9,428 bases of DNA. Source: an uncultured Altererythrobacter sp. Its GTDB lineage: Bacteria; Pseudomonadota; Alphaproteobacteria; Sphingomonadales; Sphingomonadaceae. The stretch spans positions 1 to 9,428 of the forward strand of contig CAMPIA010000036.1 of NCBI GenBank assembly GCA_946886175.1. The letters are read 5' to 3'. How positions within the stretch are numbered: position 1 is the first letter of the stretch; each line of letters begins with the position of its first letter. The position numbers were made by a program, and so were the translations under genes. The notes under the pieces are model-generated. The model searched no databases and had not been told where the DNA came from. It saw only the letters and a program-made list of their open reading frames with translations. This document shows positions 1 through 6,961 of this stretch, one piece after another.

Positions 1-107
1 AAGCCCTGCTGCACCTGGATGTCGTCCTGCGAGACCGAGGGCACCAGGATCGGATCGCGCTGGGCCGAGAGCACCAGCAGCGCGACGAGCAGGAACAACC
101 GCTTCAC
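1..107 (-). CDS. TIGR02186 family protein (Alph_Pro_TM), N-terminal fragment
   Basis: Reading leftward from a GTG at 107-105, 35 codons are open to the window edge. The peptide begins VKRLFLLVALLVLSAQRDP and continues with ILVPSVSQDDIQVQQGF. This is a short basic start, a hydrophobic signal-like stretch (about residues 4-14), and then the 'LVPxVSQxxIxVxxGF' opening I associate with the TIGR02186 / PF09608 putative membrane proteins of alphaproteobacteria. Members are around 250 residues, so most of the gene lies beyond position 1. Their function is unknown, but they habitually sit directly behind a TauE/SafE permease, as here: the GTG overlaps the permease TGA by four bases (GTGA), implying translational coupling. 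The family call rests on the N-terminus plus context, so it is good but not certain. The coupled GTG supports this start. Confidence 0.72.
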   Translation of the reverse strand, partial: MKRLFLLVALLVLSAQRDPILVPSVSQDDIQVQQG

Positions 108-1018
108 AGCGGCACCACGGTGAAGATCTCGTCGGGCTGCACCATCAGCCCGAAGAACATGCGCAAAGCGATCGCCAGGACGATCGCGGCGAGCGCCAGG
201 CGCAGGTATTCGGGCTTGAACTTCTGCGCCACTTGCGTGCCGAGCTGCGCCCCGGTGACCGATCCGATCAGCAGGAGCACGACGAGCACGATGTCGACCG
301 CGTGGGTCGTCAGTGCGTGCATCATCGTCGTGACCATGGTCACGAACAGGATGTTGAACAACGAGGTGCCGACGACGACGTTCGCGCTCATGCCCAGGAT
401 ATAGAGCATCGCGGGCACGAGGATGAACCCGCCGCCCACGCCCATCAGCATCGTCAGTATGCCCACCGCCACGCCGAGCAGCAGCGGTGCGATCGGCGAA
501 ATGTAGAGCCCCGAGCCATAGAAGCGCCAGCGCAGCGGCAGCGCGGCGATCAGGCGGTGATGGCGCCGCTTCTTCGCCGGCCTCTTCTCGCCGTCCTTGG
601 ATGGACGGACAGCCTGCCACGCTTCGCGCGCCATCAGCGCGCCGACCGAGCCGAGCATGACGACGTAGAGGATGTTGATGACGGTATCGATCTGGCCGAT
701 CGACTGGAAGAACCGGAACAGCAGCGAGCCGATGCCTGCGCCGATCACGCCGCCGGCCACGGTCACCGCGCCCATCCGGTAGTCGACCCCGTTGCGCCGG
801 CGATGCGCGAGGACGCCCGAAACGCTCGCGCCCGTCACCTGGGTCGAGGCCGAGGCCGCGGCCACCGTGGGCGGCACGCCGTAGAAGATCAGCAGCGGCG
901 TGGTGAGGAACCCTCCGCCGACGCCGAACAGGCCCGAAAGCACCCCGGTCAGGGCCCCCAGTGCGACGATGACCAACCCGTTGATCGAGAGGTTCGCAAT
1001 GGGGAGGTAGACGTCCAT
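104..1018 (-). CDS. TauE/SafE (TSUP) family anion permease
   Basis: A 304-residue polytopic inner-membrane protein of the 4-toluene sulfonate uptake permease family (PF01925). Members move sulfite, sulfoacetate, taurine-derived or other organosulfur anions across the membrane; the substrate cannot be read from sequence. The internal duplication typical of the family is plain: GLFGVGGGFLTTPLL (residues 29-43) in the first half and LMGVGGGFILVPAML (191-205) in the second, each at the start of a membrane bundle. Hydrophobic segments fill about 12-48, 82-104, 111-130, 175-208, 215-235, 241-262 and 271-292. A strongly basic loop at about 140-155 (KRPAKKRRHH) separates the halves and is probably cytoplasmic. 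The ATG is preceded by GGCGGAG. The gene follows the NfrA-like gene after 44 bases and overlaps the TIGR02186 gene by four bases. That pairing is common in alphaproteobacteria and may form one transport or sensing unit. Confidence 0.9.
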   Translation of the reverse strand: MDVYLPIANLSINGLVIVALGALTGVLSGLFGVGGGFLTTPLLIFYGVPPTVAAASASTQVTGASVSGVLAHRRRNGVDYRMGAVTVAGGVIGAGIGSLLFRFFQSIGQIDTVINILYVVMLGSVGALMAREAWQAVRPSKDGEKRPAKKRRHHRLIAALPLRWRFYGSGLYISPIAPLLLGVAVGILTMLMGVGGGFILVPAMLYILGMSANVVVGTSLFNILFVTMVTTMMHALTTHAVDIVLVVLLLIGSVTGAQLGTQVAQKFKPEYLRLALAAIVLAIALRMFFGLMVQPDEIFTVVPL

Positions 1019-1062
1019 CGCTCCGCCCTAACCGAGCGGCGCGGCGGTTGAAAGCGGGCGGG

Positions 1063-2175
1063 TCAAAATCCGGTCGATAGGGTCACCGCGACGCCGGTGC
1101 CGGGCGCGGCGTTGCCAACCACGCGCACGCGGTAGTCCACCGCCAGCCGCGCGGGCGCCGCCCCGAGGTCGAGATGGAACGCCGCGGTCGGTCCGACATC
1201 GAGCCGCGTGGCGCCCCGTTGCGCGCCGCCCCACACGCCCGCGCCCGCGCGAACCGCGCCGAGATCGAAGCGCGCAACTTCCCCATCCACCCGCGCCTGG
1301 CCGTCGACGAACGCGGTCGCGAAGTCGCCGGCGACGTAGCCCGCCTGGGCATAGGCCTCGCCGCGCAGTCCGAACGGGAGCCGCGCAGGCGGCAGCTCGG
1401 TGACCGCGAAGGCCGCCGGACGAAATTCGACCGTGCCCGCCGCCCCCCGTGTGGCGCGCATTTCGGCATAGAGCGACAGCGGCAATCCCGGCACCGGCCG
1501 CGCGGCGATCCCCGCCGCCAGCTCGCTTTCGCGGCCGCGCGCCAGCGCCTGTGTCGCCCGCGCATAAGCCGCCGGACGATGCCCGCTGCCGGGCGCCAGG
1601 CGATAGCGCACGACGGCGCCCGCCTGGCTCGCGCCGTAAGCGGCGGGCCGGACGCCTGCGGCCGCCTCCCCGCGCGAATCCGGGCGCAGCAGCAGCCAGG
1701 AATCGAACGACCATCGATCGGTGCGCGGACGCGCGGCCCAGCGCTCCGGCTCGGCTCGCGCTGCCGGAGCGGCGCGGTTGAGGTGCGCTGCCAGCTCGGA
1801 TGGAACCGGTAGCGAGGCGGCGGCGGCGAGCCAGAGCAACTGGTGACCGGCCATCACCTCGGCGCTTTCGAACGGCCGCTTGTGCGCGAACGCCCCCGCG
1901 ACACCCTCTGCCAGAGAGCGTTCCAGAGGTGCGGGAGACAGTTCGGCCAGAGTTTCGGCCAGGGCGGAATTCCACGCCCTGCGCTTGTCCGATACGGCCT
2001 CTCGCAGAATGGCTCCGGGTGCGGCGTCGCCCTTGGCAGCCAACGACACCAGCGGCTCGAGCGCTTCCGCGACCGGCGGAAACGGCGATTCCCACGTCAT
2101 CGCGCGCGCGCCGATCCACGCCAGCAGCAGCGTTGCCAGAACGATCAGCGGCTGCCCGCGGCGCCTTTCGTCCAT
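1063..2175 (-). CDS. NfrA C-terminal-like outer-membrane barrel protein
   Basis: A 370-residue protein. Residues 9-25 form a hydrophobic signal or anchor segment (LIVLATLLLAWIGARAM). Residues about 35-150 are alanine-rich and mostly helical-looking. From about 152 to the end the pattern turns to alternating, glycine-rich beta strands (DRWSFDSWLLLRP, YGASQAGAVVRYRLAP, FGLRGEAYAQAGYVAG, FVDGQARVDGEV), ending in a terminal Phe (VAVTLSTGF) as outer-membrane barrels do. This resembles the C-terminal barrel domain of the phage N4 receptor NfrA, and the gene directly follows an NfrB-like glycosyltransferase gene. E. coli NfrA is about 990 residues, so the long periplasmic repeat part is absent or much reduced. 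Inferred role: export of a glycan made by the upstream enzyme. The ATG at 2175 leaves 5 bases after the upstream stop; a GTG at 2184-2182 would instead overlap it as GTGA and add three residues. Neither start has a strong ribosome site. The reading frame is secure, the family assignment moderate. Confidence 0.68.
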   Translation of the reverse strand: MDERRRGQPLIVLATLLLAWIGARAMTWESPFPPVAEALEPLVSLAAKGDAAPGAILREAVSDKRRAWNSALAETLAELSPAPLERSLAEGVAGAFAHKRPFESAEVMAGHQLLWLAAAASLPVPSELAAHLNRAAPAARAEPERWAARPRTDRWSFDSWLLLRPDSRGEAAAGVRPAAYGASQAGAVVRYRLAPGSGHRPAAYARATQALARGRESELAAGIAARPVPGLPLSLYAEMRATRGAAGTVEFRPAAFAVTELPPARLPFGLRGEAYAQAGYVAGDFATAFVDGQARVDGEVARFDLGAVRAGAGVWGGAQRGATRLDVGPTAAFHLDLGAAPARLAVDYRVRVVGNAAPGTGVAVTLSTGF

Positions 2176-2180
2176 GCCGG

Positions 2181-3581
2181 TCACGCGATCGCTTCGCGCA
2201 TCGCCAGCGCCGGATGGGCGTCGTGCTCGGTCTTGTCCCATCGCGGCGTCGCGCCGCACAGGCTGCGCACGTAGCCGAACAGGGCGCGGCGTCCGGCCAT
2301 GATCGCCACGATGTTCGCCACTGGGACCCGCAGCACGGCCCGCGCGCCTTCGACCGCACCGTATTCGCGCGCGGTGAAACCGAAACGCATGACGCAGCGC
2401 CAGACGAAGCTGGCGAAATTGGCGATCAGGATGAGGATCAGCGCGGGGGCCAGCTCGGTCTCATGCACGATTCCGGCGAGGCTTGCGAGCCAGCCCACTC
2501 CGGCGAGCAGCAGCACCGTGTAGGCGGCGAACAGGACGAGCGCGGTCAGCGGCCCGCGCCGGTCGCGCAGCCGCATCCAGATTTCGACCGGCGCGCGATG
2601 CCAGCCGAGCCGATCCCAGCCCTGGAAGGCGATTCCGAACACCCAACGCGTCTTCTGCCGCACCGCCTGATCGAGCCGGTCGGGAAAATAGGCGCGCGTC
2701 GCGATCAGCCGGCCGTCGGGCGCGCGGCGGCGCACGAACCGCGTCGTTGCACCCATCTCGGCGATCCCGAGGCCGAGCTCGTAATCCTCGGTCAGGCATT
2801 CGGCGGCGAACGGTGCGCTGCCGCCCCGCAGCGCGGCGAGCCGGGCCAGCGCGTCGCGCGCAATCCCGCAGCCGACCCCGGCCATCGGAATCCCCGCACC
2901 GAGCGCATCGCGGACGACCAGAGCCTTGCCGTGCGCCTCGGCGAATTCCTCGCAGTAATGGCTGCCGATCCAGCGCGAATGCGCCTGCGGCAGCGGCAGA
3001 ACGGGCAATTGGACCAGGTCCGCGCTCAGCAACGAAGCGCGGATGAGCGGCAGCGCCGCCGGATCGACCATATCCTCCGCGTCGTGGAGCACGACCGCTG
3101 CCGCGCGCATTTCGCAGCGCGCCTCGTCGGCTTCGAGCGCGCCGTAGAGGCGATTGAGGCAATCGGCCTTGGTCGTCGGGCCTTCGGCCGCGTGGATCAC
3201 CAGCCTGACGCGCGTATCCCCGCGCGTGGCAGCGGAGACAGCCTCCAGCGTCGCCGAATCGTTGCAGTAGCACCCGACGTAGATACGCAGCGCCGGATCG
3301 GGCCAGACATGCAGCATGTGCCGCAGAGTAGCGCCGATCACGATGTCCTCGCGCCAGGCGGGGAGGAAGACCGCGATCGCGCCCTCCCCTTCCACCGGCT
3401 CGCCCTTCGCTGCATCGAAGATCCGGGTGCGCGCCCGCCCGGTCAGGCGCAGCCAGAGCCAGGTCAGATCGACCGCAAGTTCATCGAACGCGCCGATCAG
3501 GAAGACGACCCCGGCGAACAGCAGCAGCTCGCGCTCGACGAGCACGAGCCACTCCATCGGCGAAAATCCCCCCGATATCAT
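2181..3581 (-). CDS. NfrB-like inner-membrane family 2 glycosyltransferase, without C-terminal MshEN
   Basis: A 466-residue processive-type glycosyltransferase. A membrane segment covers about 12-45. The catalytic GT-A domain covers about 65-320, with nucleotide-sugar binding residues at VFLPAWRE (71-78), the acidic metal-binding motif HDAED (166-170), the base region LTEDYELG (263-270), and an acceptor-site QxxRW-like motif QKTRW (309-313). Three further hydrophobic segments lie at about 345-372, 377-400 and 415-432. The tail contains PRWDKTEH (446-453), which in NfrB relatives, as I recall, precedes a cyclic-di-GMP-binding MshEN domain. Here the protein stops 13 residues later, whereas E. 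coli NfrB is about 745 residues. In E. coli NfrB makes a polysaccharide exported through NfrA; the substrate here is unknown. The chosen ATG follows GGGGGAAG at good spacing; the ATG at codon 9 has a poorer site. It lies first in the minus-strand run, 78 bases from divergent nhaA. Confidence 0.85.
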   Translation of the reverse strand: MISGGFSPMEWLVLVERELLLFAGVVFLIGAFDELAVDLTWLWLRLTGRARTRIFDAAKGEPVEGEGAIAVFLPAWREDIVIGATLRHMLHVWPDPALRIYVGCYCNDSATLEAVSAATRGDTRVRLVIHAAEGPTTKADCLNRLYGALEADEARCEMRAAAVVLHDAEDMVDPAALPLIRASLLSADLVQLPVLPLPQAHSRWIGSHYCEEFAEAHGKALVVRDALGAGIPMAGVGCGIARDALARLAALRGGSAPFAAECLTEDYELGLGIAEMGATTRFVRRRAPDGRLIATRAYFPDRLDQAVRQKTRWVFGIAFQGWDRLGWHRAPVEIWMRLRDRRGPLTALVLFAAYTVLLLAGVGWLASLAGIVHETELAPALILILIANFASFVWRCVMRFGFTAREYGAVEGARAVLRVPVANIVAIMAGRRALFGYVRSLCGATPRWDKTEHDAHPALAMREAIA

Positions 3582-3659
3582 TCGCTTCCCCCCGCCGCAT
3601 TCCTATCGAACGCCCACAAGCCTTGCAACGCGCAAAGAAGTCCGGAAGGGAGCGATGCG

Positions 3660-4874
3660 ATGGCCAAGGCTCCACAACCGCTCCGCTCGCTCTTCGCTCC
3701 TGTCCGCGCGCTGTTCGTCGGCGACGCGTCGGCGGGCGTGCTGCTGATCCTGGTCGCCGCGGCGGCGATGTTGCTGGCGAACTCTGTCTTCGCGCACGAA
3801 TATCATGCGCTGTTCCACGGCAAGCTGGGCTTCACCCCGGTCGCCAAGCTCGACACGCTGCATTTGTGGGTCAACGACGGGTTGATGGCGATCTTCTTCT
3901 TCGTCGTCGGGCTGGAGGTGAAGCGCGAGTGGATCGAAGGACAGCTCAGCAGCGCCGAGCAACGGCGCCTGCCGGTGCTGGCGGCCGCCGCGGGCATGCT
4001 CGTTCCGGCGGTGGTCTATCTGTTCTTCGTCCAGGGCGATGCCAGCCTGACGCGCGGGTGGGCCATTCCGGCCGCGACCGACATCGCGTTTGCGATGGGC
4101 GTGCTCGGCTTGCTCGGCAACCGGGTGCCCGGTTCGCTGCGGCTGTTCCTGCTCACGGTCGCGATCGTCGACGATATCGGCGCGGTGCTGATCATCGCGG
4201 TCGCCTATACTGCGGGGATCGACTTCGCCTGGCTGATCGGCGCGCTGGTCGTCGGCGGGCTGATGTTCGCGCTCAATCGCATGCGGGTGAAGACCATCGT
4301 GCCGTTCCTGCTGCTCGCGCTGGTGCTGTGGTTTTTCGTGCTCAACTCGGGCGTCCACGCGACGATCGCGGGCGTCGCGGCCGCACTGACCATTCCGATG
4401 GTCGGCAAGGACGACAACACCATGCTCGAAAAACTCGAGCATCGCCTGGCGCCGTGGAGCGCCTATCTGATCGTGCCGGTGTTCGGCTTCGCCAACGCGG
4501 GCGTAGAGCTGTCGGACCTCGGGATGGAGGGTGTTTTCGCCCCGCTGCCGCTGGCGATCGCCGCGGGCCTCTTCATCGGAAAGCAGGCGGGCATCTTCGC
4601 CGCGATCTTCGCCGCCGACCGGCTCGGCTTCGCCCCGCGGCCCTACGGCGCGAACTGGACCGAGATCTGGGGAGTCTCGATCCTGTGCGGGATCGGGTTC
4701 ACGATGTCGCTGTTCATCGGCGAACTGGCGTTCCCCGGCTCGCGCCTGCTGATCGACGAGGCCAAGATCGGCACGCTGCTCGGCTCGCTGATCTCGGCGG
4801 TCGTCGGGTTCACGATCCTGCGGATGACCACCCAGCACCCCGGCGACAACCACGGACTGGCGAAGGACGCCTGA
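3660..4874 (+). CDS. nhaA: Na+/H+ antiporter NhaA
   Basis: A 404-residue inner-membrane antiporter that expels Na+ (or Li+) in exchange for protons, supporting salt and alkaline-pH tolerance. The E. coli functional residues have counterparts, all shifted by +8: Asp141 in AATDIAFAMG (E. coli Asp133), Asp171-Asp172 in IVDDIGAV (Asp163-Asp164), and Lys308 in FIGKQAG (Lys300). Other family signatures are the early FFFVVGLEVKRE (79-90), FGFANAGV (275-282) and GIGFTMSLFIG (344-354). About a dozen hydrophobic helices fill the protein and the length is typical, so it looks intact and active. The start is fixed by GGAAGGGAG at 3644-3652, seven bases before the ATG. The same frame stays open far upstream across the antisense of the glycosyltransferase gene, but that is a high-GC artefact. 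It is a stand-alone gene, divergent from the NfrB-like gene and convergent with gloA, with only 10 bases between the stops. I see no convincing promoter or regulatory site in the 78-base upstream gap. Confidence 0.97.
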   Translation: MAKAPQPLRSLFAPVRALFVGDASAGVLLILVAAAAMLLANSVFAHEYHALFHGKLGFTPVAKLDTLHLWVNDGLMAIFFFVVGLEVKREWIEGQLSSAEQRRLPVLAAAAGMLVPAVVYLFFVQGDASLTRGWAIPAATDIAFAMGVLGLLGNRVPGSLRLFLLTVAIVDDIGAVLIIAVAYTAGIDFAWLIGALVVGGLMFALNRMRVKTIVPFLLLALVLWFFVLNSGVHATIAGVAAALTIPMVGKDDNTMLEKLEHRLAPWSAYLIVPVFGFANAGVELSDLGMEGVFAPLPLAIAAGLFIGKQAGIFAAIFAADRLGFAPRPYGANWTEIWGVSILCGIGFTMSLFIGELAFPGSRLLIDEAKIGTLLGSLISAVVGFTILRMTTQHPGDNHGLAKDA

Positions 4875-4884
4875 CGGCCGGGGC

Positions 4885-5322
4885 TCACCAGCTGCCGGTA
4901 TTCTCCATGCTCGCCCATGGCTCCTGCGGCGGCAGGTGGCCATCCTGCAGCAGCTCGACGGAGATCCCGTCGGGCGAGCGGACGAAGGCCATGTGCCCGT
5001 CGCGCGGTGGGCGGTTGATCGTCACGCCTGCCTCCATCAGCCGCAGGCAGGTCGCGTAGATATCGTCGACCCGATAGGCGAGATGGCCGAAGTTGCGCCC
5101 GCCGGTGTATTCCTCTCCCGCGCCGCCATCTTCGGATGGCCAGTTGTAGGTCAGTTCGACCTCGGCCAGCCCCTCCTGTCCCGGCGCGGCGAGGAACACG
5201 AGCGTGAAGCGCCCCTGCTCGCTATCGAACCGGCGGACTTCCTCGAGCCCGATCAGGCGGAAGAATTCCACCGTCGCGTCGATATCCGTCACGCGGATCA
5301 TGCTGTGGAGATACTTGGCCAT
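4885..5322 (-). CDS. gloA: Glyoxalase I (lactoylglutathione lyase)
   Basis: A 145-residue single-domain cytoplasmic enzyme of the vicinal-oxygen-chelate fold. It isomerises the hemithioacetal of methylglyoxal and glutathione to S-lactoylglutathione, the first step of methylglyoxal detoxification. The four metal ligands line up with E. coli GlxI: His6 (KYLHSMIRV), Glu56 (EVELTYNW), His80 (FGHLAYRV) and Glu123 (ISVELLQ). The LTYNW and HLAYRVDD motifs are characteristic of true glyoxalase I rather than generic VOC proteins. A loop of about six extra residues before His80 (GAGEEYTGGRN) and a short Trp-ended tail (PPQEPWASMENTGSW) distinguish it from the E. coli enzyme. The ATG at 5322 has GGAG about 10 bases upstream, a slightly long spacing. 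It is divergent from the SIMPL gene across 95 bases, in which I find no clear promoter. Family assignment is firm; Ni versus Zn preference cannot be judged. Confidence 0.93.
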   Translation of the reverse strand: MAKYLHSMIRVTDIDATVEFFRLIGLEEVRRFDSEQGRFTLVFLAAPGQEGLAEVELTYNWPSEDGGAGEEYTGGRNFGHLAYRVDDIYATCLRLMEAGVTINRPPRDGHMAFVRSPDGISVELLQDGHLPPQEPWASMENTGSW

Positions 5323-5417
5323 CGCTCTATCGCTCCGTTCATCTATAGTCAGGCACGGTTCATCGCGGATCGCGCAATCAGTCGGCGGTCGCCCGACTCC
5401 CTCGCGAAAGGACCGTC

Positions 5418-6173
5418 ATGTCCGCATCTAGCCACGAAATGCCGCCATCCAACCCTTCGTGGTGGCGCGACCCCATCTCGCAGCGCTGGCTCGCGAGCTC
5501 GGCGGTCGTCGCCATCGGCATCGTTGCCGGCGGTTTCCTGCTCGGCGACGGCTTGGTCCGCGCCAAGGAGGCGGACCGCGCGGTCACCGTGCGCGGCCTG
5601 GCGGAGCGCGAGGTTCTGGCCGATCTGGCGACCTGGACCATCTCCTACTCCTCGACCGCGACCGATCTCGCCGCCGCGCAAGCGGGGGTCGATCGCGACA
5701 CCGGGTCGATCGAGGCGTTCTTCGATGATCTCGGCTTCCCGGCCGACGCGCTCCAGCCGACCGGCGTAAACGTCAACTACTTCACCGACAGCAACGGCGT
5801 GGGCCGCTATACCGTGCGCCAGCGGATGTCGCTGCGCACGACCGATATCGCACGCGCGCAGAACGCGGTGAAGCGGCAGGTCGAGCTCGTGCGCCGCGGG
5901 GTCGCGCTCGAGGAAGGCTCGGCAATGTCCTACAACTTCACCGCGCTCGACACCGTCAAACCCGCGATGGTCGCCGAGGCGACCAAAGATGCGCGCGCGG
6001 CGGCCGAGCAATTCGCCGAGGACAGCGGCGCCGACGTGGGCGCCATCCGCCACGCGACGCAGGGCTATTTCTCGATCGAAGCGCGGGACGGCGAGGCCGG
6101 CGGGTGGGGCGTGTCGGACACGCCCTACAAGAAGGTCCGCGTGGTCACGACGGTCGACTTCTCCCTCGACTGA
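5418..6173 (+). CDS. Membrane-anchored SIMPL domain (DUF541) protein
   Basis: A 251-residue protein. The N-terminus (1-26) is polar and Trp-rich (PSWWRDPISQRW). A single hydrophobic segment follows at about 27-47, and then a SIMPL/YggE-type domain from about 54 to the end. Family-like stretches are AVTVRGLAEREVLADLATW (55-73), the central YTVRQRMSLRTTDI (131-144), SYNFTALDTVKPAMVAEATKDA (171-192) and the closing PYKKVRVVTTVDFSL (236-250). The segment has no clear signal-peptidase site, so the domain is probably tethered to the inner membrane and faces the periplasm. SIMPL proteins oligomerise and have been linked to oxidative stress (YggE) and envelope functions, but no biochemical activity is established. 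The ATG follows AAAGGA at a standard spacing. The gene stands alone, divergent from gloA and convergent with the TorF-type gene. Its stop codon overlaps the base of a hairpin that probably terminates it. Confidence 0.88.
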   Translation: MSASSHEMPPSNPSWWRDPISQRWLASSAVVAIGIVAGGFLLGDGLVRAKEADRAVTVRGLAEREVLADLATWTISYSSTATDLAAAQAGVDRDTGSIEAFFDDLGFPADALQPTGVNVNYFTDSNGVGRYTVRQRMSLRTTDIARAQNAVKRQVELVRRGVALEEGSAMSYNFTALDTVKPAMVAEATKDARAAAEQFAEDSGADVGAIRHATQGYFSIEARDGEAGGWGVSDTPYKKVRVVTTVDFSLD

Positions 6174-6190
6174 GCGGGGCGATCCCGCTC
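6172..6190. terminator. Candidate bidirectional terminator hairpin
   Basis: The 20-base gap between two convergent genes holds a perfect 7-bp inverted repeat, GAGCGGG / CCCGCTC, with a 5-base loop (GCGAT). A G-U wobble could extend the stem by one pair on the inside. The left arm starts within the TGA of the SIMPL gene. No T-tract follows on either strand, so it is not a textbook intrinsic terminator, but position and symmetry fit a shared 3' end or 3'-protecting hairpin for both transcripts. Confidence 0.55.
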
Positions 6191-6193
6191 GCG

Positions 6194-6961
6194 TCAGAAG
6201 CTCATGCCCAGCGTCGCAACCACCGTATCGTCGGTGAACCCGTCGATCGGCGGCCCTTCGACGCCGACATAGCTGACGCCCAGCTCGAGACCGCCGAGCA
6301 CGATCGCGCTGGCGCCGAGCGACCAGTCGAGGCCGCTGTCGTCGCCGGTCCCTGCGAGCAGCGGCGGGGCGAGGACCCCGTCGGTGTAGCCGAGATGCGC
6401 GCCGAGCGAGATCGGCGTGTTGGGAATGCCGACATCCAGATCGGTGTAGAGGTAGAGGTTGTCGTTATCCCCCAGCGCGGCCTGGTCGAAAGCGTAGGCT
6501 GCACCGACGGTCGCCTGGGCCGGTCCGAGTGTGAAGCCGAGCGAGGCGTAGGGCTCGAGATAGTCGGTATCGAGGCCGAGGTCCTCGGTCGGGTAGATGT
6601 AGTAGAGCAGACCGGCGTCCAGCGTGAGCCCGTCCGAAACTTCGCCGCTCCATCCGGCGTAGACGTCCAGTTCGACATCCCCGAGCAGATCGGTTCCGCC
6701 GTCATCGATCGAGCTGGCCCAGGTGCCGACGTAGAAGCCGCTTTCGTGCGCGAGATCGATCCCGCCCTGGATCGCGGGATCGCCGCCCGACAGCGAGACA
6801 CCGCGAAAGCGATAGTCGCTGACCACGGCGACGTTGCCCGAAAGCTCGATCGCGCTCGGCGGATCGGTTTCTTCCTGCGCCTGCGCCTGCGCGGGCGCCA
6901 TAGCGACGAATGCGGATGATAGAATAGCGGCGGCGGTAAGGCCGCGGATGGACGTGAGCAT
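6194..6961 (-). CDS. TorF family putative porin (TIGR02001 / Gcw_chp)
   Basis: A 255-residue predicted outer-membrane beta-barrel. Residues 1 to about 28 are a classic Sec signal peptide (MLTSIRGLTAAAILSSAFVAMAPAQAQA), with cleavage expected at an AQA site. The mature start carries the family hallmark SDYRFRGVSLSGGDPAIQGGIDL (48-70). The rest alternates short amphipathic strands with acidic Gly/Asp turns (DGGTDLLGDVELDVYAGW, DNLYLYTDLDVGIP, DWSLGASAIVLGGLELGVSY) and ends in a C-terminal Phe (LGMSF), the barrel-assembly signal. The family is widespread in Proteobacteria and length is normal. Its transport role is inferred, and a substrate cannot be assigned. The start is firm: AAGGAAG lies 7 bases before the ATG and the signal peptide begins there; the open frame further upstream to 7180 lacks any such features. 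It is monocistronic, divergent from the phosphatase-ugd pair across a 266-base region with a dyad that may control it. Confidence 0.87.
   Translation of the reverse strand: MLTSIRGLTAAAILSSAFVAMAPAQAQAQEETDPPSAIELSGNVAVVSDYRFRGVSLSGGDPAIQGGIDLAHESGFYVGTWASSIDDGGTDLLGDVELDVYAGWSGEVSDGLTLDAGLLYYIYPTEDLGLDTDYLEPYASLGFTLGPAQATVGAAYAFDQAALGDNDNLYLYTDLDVGIPNTPISLGAHLGYTDGVLAPPLLAGTGDDSGLDWSLGASAIVLGGLELGVSYVGVEGPPIDGFTDDTVVATLGMSF

Noticed and set aside
1028..2359. A long minus-strand frame overlapping the NfrA-like gene
   Set aside because: Its product is Arg/Gly-rich low-complexity sequence. The alternative frame carries the signal segment, beta-strand pattern and C-terminal Phe, and abuts the upstream gene properly.
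1800..3659. A very long open plus-strand frame running antisense to the NfrA-like and NfrB-like genes and joining nhaA in frame, which could suggest a giant fusion protein
   Set aside because: The translation is rich in Arg, Pro, Ala and Gly with no domain signature, as expected for the antisense of high-GC codons. nhaA has its own start with a strong ribosome site at 3644-3652 and its homology begins there.
4870..4900. A terminator between convergent nhaA and gloA
   Set aside because: Only short palindromic pieces (CCGG, CAGCTG) are visible; no stem of useful length and no T-tract could be built.
3603..4943. A long minus-strand open frame covering nhaA
   Set aside because: It is the antisense shadow of a gene with all catalytic residues of NhaA; the product is Gln/Arg/Asp-rich and featureless.
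5342..5347. TATAGA on the minus strand as a -10 box for gloA
   Set aside because: No -35 match lies 16-18 bases upstream, and the implied start would leave almost no room for the ribosome site.
5378..5394. GTCGG-N7-CCGAC inverted repeat between gloA and the SIMPL gene
   Set aside because: Five-base GC-rich arms are expected by chance in sequence of this composition, and nothing else supports a role.
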